64,000 nucleotides of DNA from Phytohabitans houttuyneae (GTDB taxonomy: Bacteria > Actinomycetota > Actinomycetes > Mycobacteriales > Micromonosporaceae). The stretch covers positions 620,001 through 684,000 of the forward strand of contig NZ_BLPF01000001.1 of NCBI RefSeq assembly GCF_011764425.1, given 5' to 3'. Numbering within the stretch: the first letter of the stretch is position 1; each line of letters begins with the position of its first letter. The position numbers and the translations under genes were made by a program. The notes beneath the pieces are model-generated. The model was given only the letters and a program-made list of their open reading frames with translations, had not been told where the DNA came from and ran no database searches. Shown one piece after another: positions 60,613 to 64,000 of this stretch.

Positions 60613-61271
60613 CCGCCCGCAAACCTGTCCGGCGTAAGCGGCCGGCGCAGCCGGTGGAGAACGCCAAGTTCGACGGGTTCGTACGCCGGATCTTGAAGGC
60701 GTACGGGCGTCGGGTCAGTGCCGGTGACATCGAGGCCCTGGCGTCCCTGGCCCGGCTGTCGTCCGATGTGGACGCGGTCGTCCGGCTCGCGGTCGCGGAG
60801 TTGAAGAACGGCCCGTACAAGTATTCGTGGCAGGAGATCGCTGACCGGCTGGGCACGTCCCGGCAGGCCGCGCAGATGCGCTACGGCGACAAACCTTCCA
60901 CCGGTGGCGGCCTGGACCGCCGGCTCGTCGAGGCCGGCATGACCGTCACCGTCCCCACCCTCGTCAACGTCTTTCAAGACCACTGGCCAGGGGTTCCGGC
61001 CGCCTCGGTCTGTCCCGGGTGCGGCTTTCGCTACACCGACAAAACCATCGACTGCCCCACCCTGGCCACGGTCCGGCCGCTGCTGTACCGGCGCCGCAAC
61101 GAGGACCAGCGGGCGGTCAACCAACTCACCCGTGATCAAACCGATGACCTGCACGGCCGCAACAAGACGCGTAAACGCGCAGCGGCACGGCAGACACCGG
61201 TCACGCCACCGTCCGCTCCGCGCGCGATCCCGGACCTGTTCGGCCAGCCCGCGAAGGAGACGGTGTCATGA
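60609..61271 (+). CDS. Helix-turn-helix and zinc-ribbon-like hypothetical protein
   Basis: 220 residues. A helical domain includes YSWQEIADRLGTSRQAAQMRYG near residue 80, a sigma-70 region 4-like helix-turn-helix. A CPGCGFRYTDKTIDCP segment near 135 could bind zinc. It is probably a DNA-binding accessory protein of the element. Four-base overlaps join it to both neighbours. Confidence 0.65.
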   Translation: MTARKPVRRKRPAQPVENAKFDGFVRRILKAYGRRVSAGDIEALASLARLSSDVDAVVRLAVAELKNGPYKYSWQEIADRLGTSRQAAQMRYGDKPSTGGGLDRRLVEAGMTVTVPTLVNVFQDHWPGVPAASVCPGCGFRYTDKTIDCPTLATVRPLLYRRRNEDQRAVNQLTRDQTDDLHGRNKTRKRAAARQTPVTPPSAPRAIPDLFGQPAKETVS

Positions 61272-61963
61272 ATGCCGAAACCCGATCCACCCCCAACCCG
61301 GTTGCTAACCAGGACAGTGGCTGCCCGGCGTGCGGGTCGGTGTCGCCGACCCGGAACGCTGACGGCTCCTGCCTGACCTGCCAGCACTGGGCGCAGCAGT
61401 TCACGACTCCCGGCGGGCTGATCATCAACGGTAACCACTACCGGATCGGTGACGAACCGCCCGGCGAGGCGTGGGCACGGTTCCCGAAGGGCTACGGCTC
61501 ATACGGGGTCGGCTTCATCATCCGCCGCGCGGACGGCACCGAGATCATCACTCACAACCTGTGGCACCAGGGCGAGATCCCGCCGAACCTGGCACGCCCG
61601 GACAACGCGCAGATCGTCACGTCCGGCGCCCTGGTCCCCGATCCGCCGCCGTCACACCGACACGCCAACCACCTGCGGTACTACCGAAGCTCGGCTTTGG
61701 CGTACCGGTGCATGTTCGACGGCTGCAACTGCTGGTTCTACACCCTCGATGAGGCCATGCAAGCCGACGCACGGGTGTACCCGGCATCCCAAACCAACCA
61801 CCAGCGGGCAGTCACCTACACCCGCGCCAAGCTCATCGACCTGCATCGCCACTACCAACACCGGCTCGACGACGAGAACGCCGACCGGCAACTGCTCCTG
61901 GAAGCCCTACTCGACAAGATCGGCTGGCTGGCCGACCACATGGACGGCCGGGAGGACGCATGA
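61268..61963 (+). CDS. Hypothetical protein with N-terminal zinc-ribbon-like motif
   Basis: 231 residues. An N-terminal CPACGSVSPTRNADGSCLTC pattern suggests a zinc ribbon. The rest is soluble, with CMFDGCNCWFYTLDEAM and a helical C-terminus. No function is recognised. It is coupled to its neighbours by overlaps. Confidence 0.6.
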   Translation: MNAETRSTPNPVANQDSGCPACGSVSPTRNADGSCLTCQHWAQQFTTPGGLIINGNHYRIGDEPPGEAWARFPKGYGSYGVGFIIRRADGTEIITHNLWHQGEIPPNLARPDNAQIVTSGALVPDPPPSHRHANHLRYYRSSALAYRCMFDGCNCWFYTLDEAMQADARVYPASQTNHQRAVTYTRAKLIDLHRHYQHRLDDENADRQLLLEALLDKIGWLADHMDGREDA

Positions 61964-62178
61964 ACCGGTCGTGGATCGGCGCGTCCTACGTGCTGGGCCG
62001 CGAGGTCCGTACTGACGAACCGTATCCACACATCTGCGGCCTGGTCGTTGACGGGCTCATGACCGGCGGTCTTCGGATCCTGCTGGAACCGAGGCAGTGC
62101 GCCGCCTGCGCACAGCACGAGTACGACGCCAAACACCACCCGGAAAGGAGCGGTCATGTCCAAGCCCGCCACGGGTGA
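61960..62178 (+). CDS. Small hypothetical protein
   Basis: 72 residues with Cys and His near the end (CAACAQHEYDAKHH). It overlaps the preceding and the following gene. No function is recognised. Confidence 0.55.
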   Translation: MNRSWIGASYVLGREVRTDEPYPHICGLVVDGLMTGGLRILLEPRQCAACAQHEYDAKHHPERSGHVQARHG

Positions 62179-63208
62179 ACCGCGGCTGGCCTCGGTCGCC
62201 TCGTGGGCGGTCCTGGCGGCCTCGTTCGGCCTGTCCGCCACCACCTGGGTAGCCCTGGCCGTGCTGGCCGGCTTCACCGGCACCCTGTCCGTCTTCGATG
62301 TCACGCTGCACCTGGCGTGGCTGATGCCGGTCGCGGTCGACGGCTACGTGGTCGTCGCGCTGGTGCTGTGGATGTCACCCGTCCCGGCACCGGTGGCCGC
62401 CTTCGCCAAAAAGAACACCTACGGTGCAGCCGGGATCGGCGTGCTCGCCCAAGGCGCCTACCACCTGCTGCACACCGCATCCACCACAACCGAAGCGTGG
62501 CGCGTGGTCCTGGCCGGGATCGTCGGTGTGCTACCGCCGCTGGTCGCCGCCCTCGCAGTCCACATGCGCGCCCTGATCCGCCGGCACAGCAACACCACCG
62601 CCGGCACCGTAACCCCACCGTCGTCAACGACGACGCACGACACCCAACCGTCCACCATCGACACCGCACCTGTACCGGCATCCGCCGGCACGGTGCTGCC
62701 ACCGTCCACCCCGGACAGTGGCCGACCTGGCAAGGCTGCGGACCCGAACCTGGTCCCAGTCGTCATCAGAGTTTCCGGCGAGCAGGTGCCGACCCCGGCA
62801 ACCGTCGCTGCCCGGATCACCAAAACGCACCAGCCAGAACGCCCGACCGATCCGGCACCCGTGCCGGCACGGACTACCCCTGCGCCCCAGCCTCGGCCGT
62901 ACAAGACGGCGGCCACGACAGCGAAGTTGGCACCGTCCACCACCGACACCCCTGTCACCGAGTCGGACCGTGCACAACTCACGCTGCCCGTGGTCCCCGC
63001 CGACGTGCTCGCCAAAGCCGACCGCGTAGCCCGGCAGTACCGCACCGAACACGGAACCCCGATCACCGCTGGCCAACTGGCCGTGCGCCTCAAGGTGACC
63101 TCCGACGAAGCGGCGCAAGCCCTGGCCGTCCTCGACCTCGCCGAAAACTCCCCAACCAAACCGACTCCGACCGTCAACGGCAACCGCCCCAAGCGGACGG
63201 CCCGGTGA
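62156..63208 (+). CDS. DUF2637-family membrane protein (SpdB/TraA-like)
   Basis: 350 residues. Four transmembrane segments in residues about 15-140 contain the DUF2637 pattern (LHLAWLMPVAVDGYVVVALVLW). The C-terminal half is a Pro/Thr-rich linker followed by a helical winged-helix-like end (ITAGQLAVRLKVTSDEAAQAL). Such proteins accompany transfer and spread functions in actinomycete plasmids and AICEs. It is encoded just before the transglycosylase-like gene. Confidence 0.85.
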   Translation: MSKPATGEPRLASVASWAVLAASFGLSATTWVALAVLAGFTGTLSVFDVTLHLAWLMPVAVDGYVVVALVLWMSPVPAPVAAFAKKNTYGAAGIGVLAQGAYHLLHTASTTTEAWRVVLAGIVGVLPPLVAALAVHMRALIRRHSNTTAGTVTPPSSTTTHDTQPSTIDTAPVPASAGTVLPPSTPDSGRPGKAADPNLVPVVIRVSGEQVPTPATVAARITKTHQPERPTDPAPVPARTTPAPQPRPYKTAATTAKLAPSTTDTPVTESDRAQLTLPVVPADVLAKADRVARQYRTEHGTPITAGQLAVRLKVTSDEAAQALAVLDLAENSPTKPTPTVNGNRPKRTAR

Positions 63209-64000
63209 CTGTCTCGACGCTGACCGCCGTACCCCAAGCACCCGCTTGGGGTACGGCCCCATGCGCCGAGCCACCCACCCTCTTCTACCTCGGCACCCAC
63301 CTACCCCACTGGCTCAACCTGCCCACCGTCGCCGTGCCGCTGTTCATCTCCGACCGGCGGCTACGCCGCTACCGCACCCTGCCCGCGCGAACACGGTGTG
63401 GGCGTTGGACTCTGGCGGCTTCACCGAACTGCGGCGGCACGGTACCTGGGATCACGGCCCTACCCCCGCCACCTACGTCGCGCAGATCCGCCGCTACCGG
63501 GACCAGGTCGGCCGGCTGGCCTGGGCTGCTCCGCAGGACTGGATGTGCGAGCCACAGATCCTGGCCAAGACCGGCCTCACCATCGCCGCCCACCAGGACT
63601 ACACCGTCGTCAACTACCTGCGGCTACGCGAGCTCGCGCCAGAGCTGCCCATCATCCCGGTGGTGCAGGGCTGGACGGTCGGCGACTACCTACGCTGCGT
63701 CGACCGGTACGCCACCTACGGCGTGGACCTCACCGGCGCTGGTCTGGTCGGTGTCGGCTCCATCTGCCGCCGCCAATCCACCAACCAAGTCAAGGAAATC
63801 CTGACCGCCCTACACCGGGCCGGCGTAACCCGGCTGCACGGCTTCGGCGTCAAAACCCTCGGCCTGGCCAAATACGCCGACCTACTCGCATCCGCCGACT
63901 CGATGGCCTGGAGCCGCGAGGCACGCAACCGCCCACCGCTACCCGGCTGCTCCCACAAAAACTGCGCCAACTGCCTGCGCTACGCCCTGCCCTGGCGCAC
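63205..64000 (+). CDS. tRNA-guanine transglycosylase-like (DpdA-like) protein, frameshifted near 63393 and cut by the window end
   Basis: It starts at a GTG overlapping the DUF2637 stop (GTGA). The N-terminal part reads LFYLGTHLPHWL and VPLFISDRRLRR. After about 63393 it continues in the -1 frame with VWALDSGGFTEL, the Asp of which is the TGT nucleophile position. It then reads WAAPQDWMCEPQILAKTGL, PIIPVVQGWT and GVGSICRRQ, and ends with a cysteine set CSHKNCANC near the window edge. Adding one base restores the frame. TGT-like DpdA proteins insert 7-deazaguanines into DNA. In this element the protein may protect its DNA, but that is inference. Confidence 0.8.

Noticed and set aside
1-64000. 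CRISPR arrays
   Set aside because: The only regular tandem repeats are the 126-bp coding repeats. No short repeats with unique spacers are seen.

Overview
The window is very GC-rich actinobacterial DNA. Single-copy lineage features (AfsA-type hotdog enzyme, ECF41 sigma factor, glpD/TetR/flavoprotein locus, DUF2637 and FtsK-type plasmid genes, integration at tRNA-Pro) fit a filamentous actinomycete, probably of the Micromonosporaceae/Streptomyces type; I cannot name the species. Two stretches are clearly lower in GC and look imported: the large glycoside hydrolase gene at 29.6-33.0 kb and the small membrane protein gene at 52.6-53.2 kb.

Left arm (1-28.9 kb, chromosome). A UbiA prenyltransferase (5' end cut by the window), an AMP-forming acid ligase and a small Pyr4-like membrane terpene cyclase form a compact meroterpenoid-type operon. 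An ECF41 sigma factor and an MMPL exporter follow. A HelR-type RNA polymerase-rescuing helicase sits behind a near-perfect rifamycin-associated element. An Rrf2 regulator and a flavin oxidase share a 7-7-7 palindrome. An IclR regulator, kduI/kduD and a tautomerase share paired 15-bp operators exactly 20 bp apart. A NarL-type two-component pair and a dead trypsin-fold protein precede an operon of overlapping genes (small protein, AfsA-like, HAD phosphatase, KAS III-like, FAD monooxygenase, secreted hydrolase), probably a diffusible butenolide/furan signal pathway. Then come decayed genes, two membrane proteins, and a TetR/AGPS-like oxidase/GlpD module with a 7-3-7 operator that contains the start codons.

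Middle (28.9-47.0 kb, mosaic). A glycopeptide-resistance region holds vanRS, vanHAX, a C39-type cysteine peptidase and a Tat-exported GH106-family hydrolase. Four copies of one roughly 58-bp promoter module (VanR box candidates) lie before vanH, before the C39 peptidase, beside vanR, and before the GH106 gene. The last copy is attached to an inverted, decayed copy of vanR and to a transposase remnant. After this come a catalytically dead secreted protease and a polymorphic toxin (ALF repeats, HINT, RNase A-like toxin) with an immunity candidate.

Right arm (47.0-64 kb, integrated element running out of the window). A 3' half of tRNA-Pro(GGG), with its downstream terminator, marks the chromosomal junction of an AICE-type element. 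Cargo next to the junction includes an NLR-like pair: an NB-ARC/TPR sensor with nine near-identical 126-bp repeats, and a Bell-like small effector sharing an amyloid-type motif with it. A RHIM-like membrane protein, a HEPN-like membrane protein and a 142-bp two-tier palindrome lie nearby. The element core follows: XRE regulator, creatininase-family enzyme, SSB, FtsK/TraSA-type translocase, many small co-linear genes, a DUF2637 protein and a tRNA-guanine transglycosylase-like (DpdA-like) protein.

Quality note. Six genes are broken by frameshifts that are all repaired by adding one base, several of them in G/C runs. This pattern is more easily explained by systematic single-base deletions in the assembly than by six independent pseudogenes.
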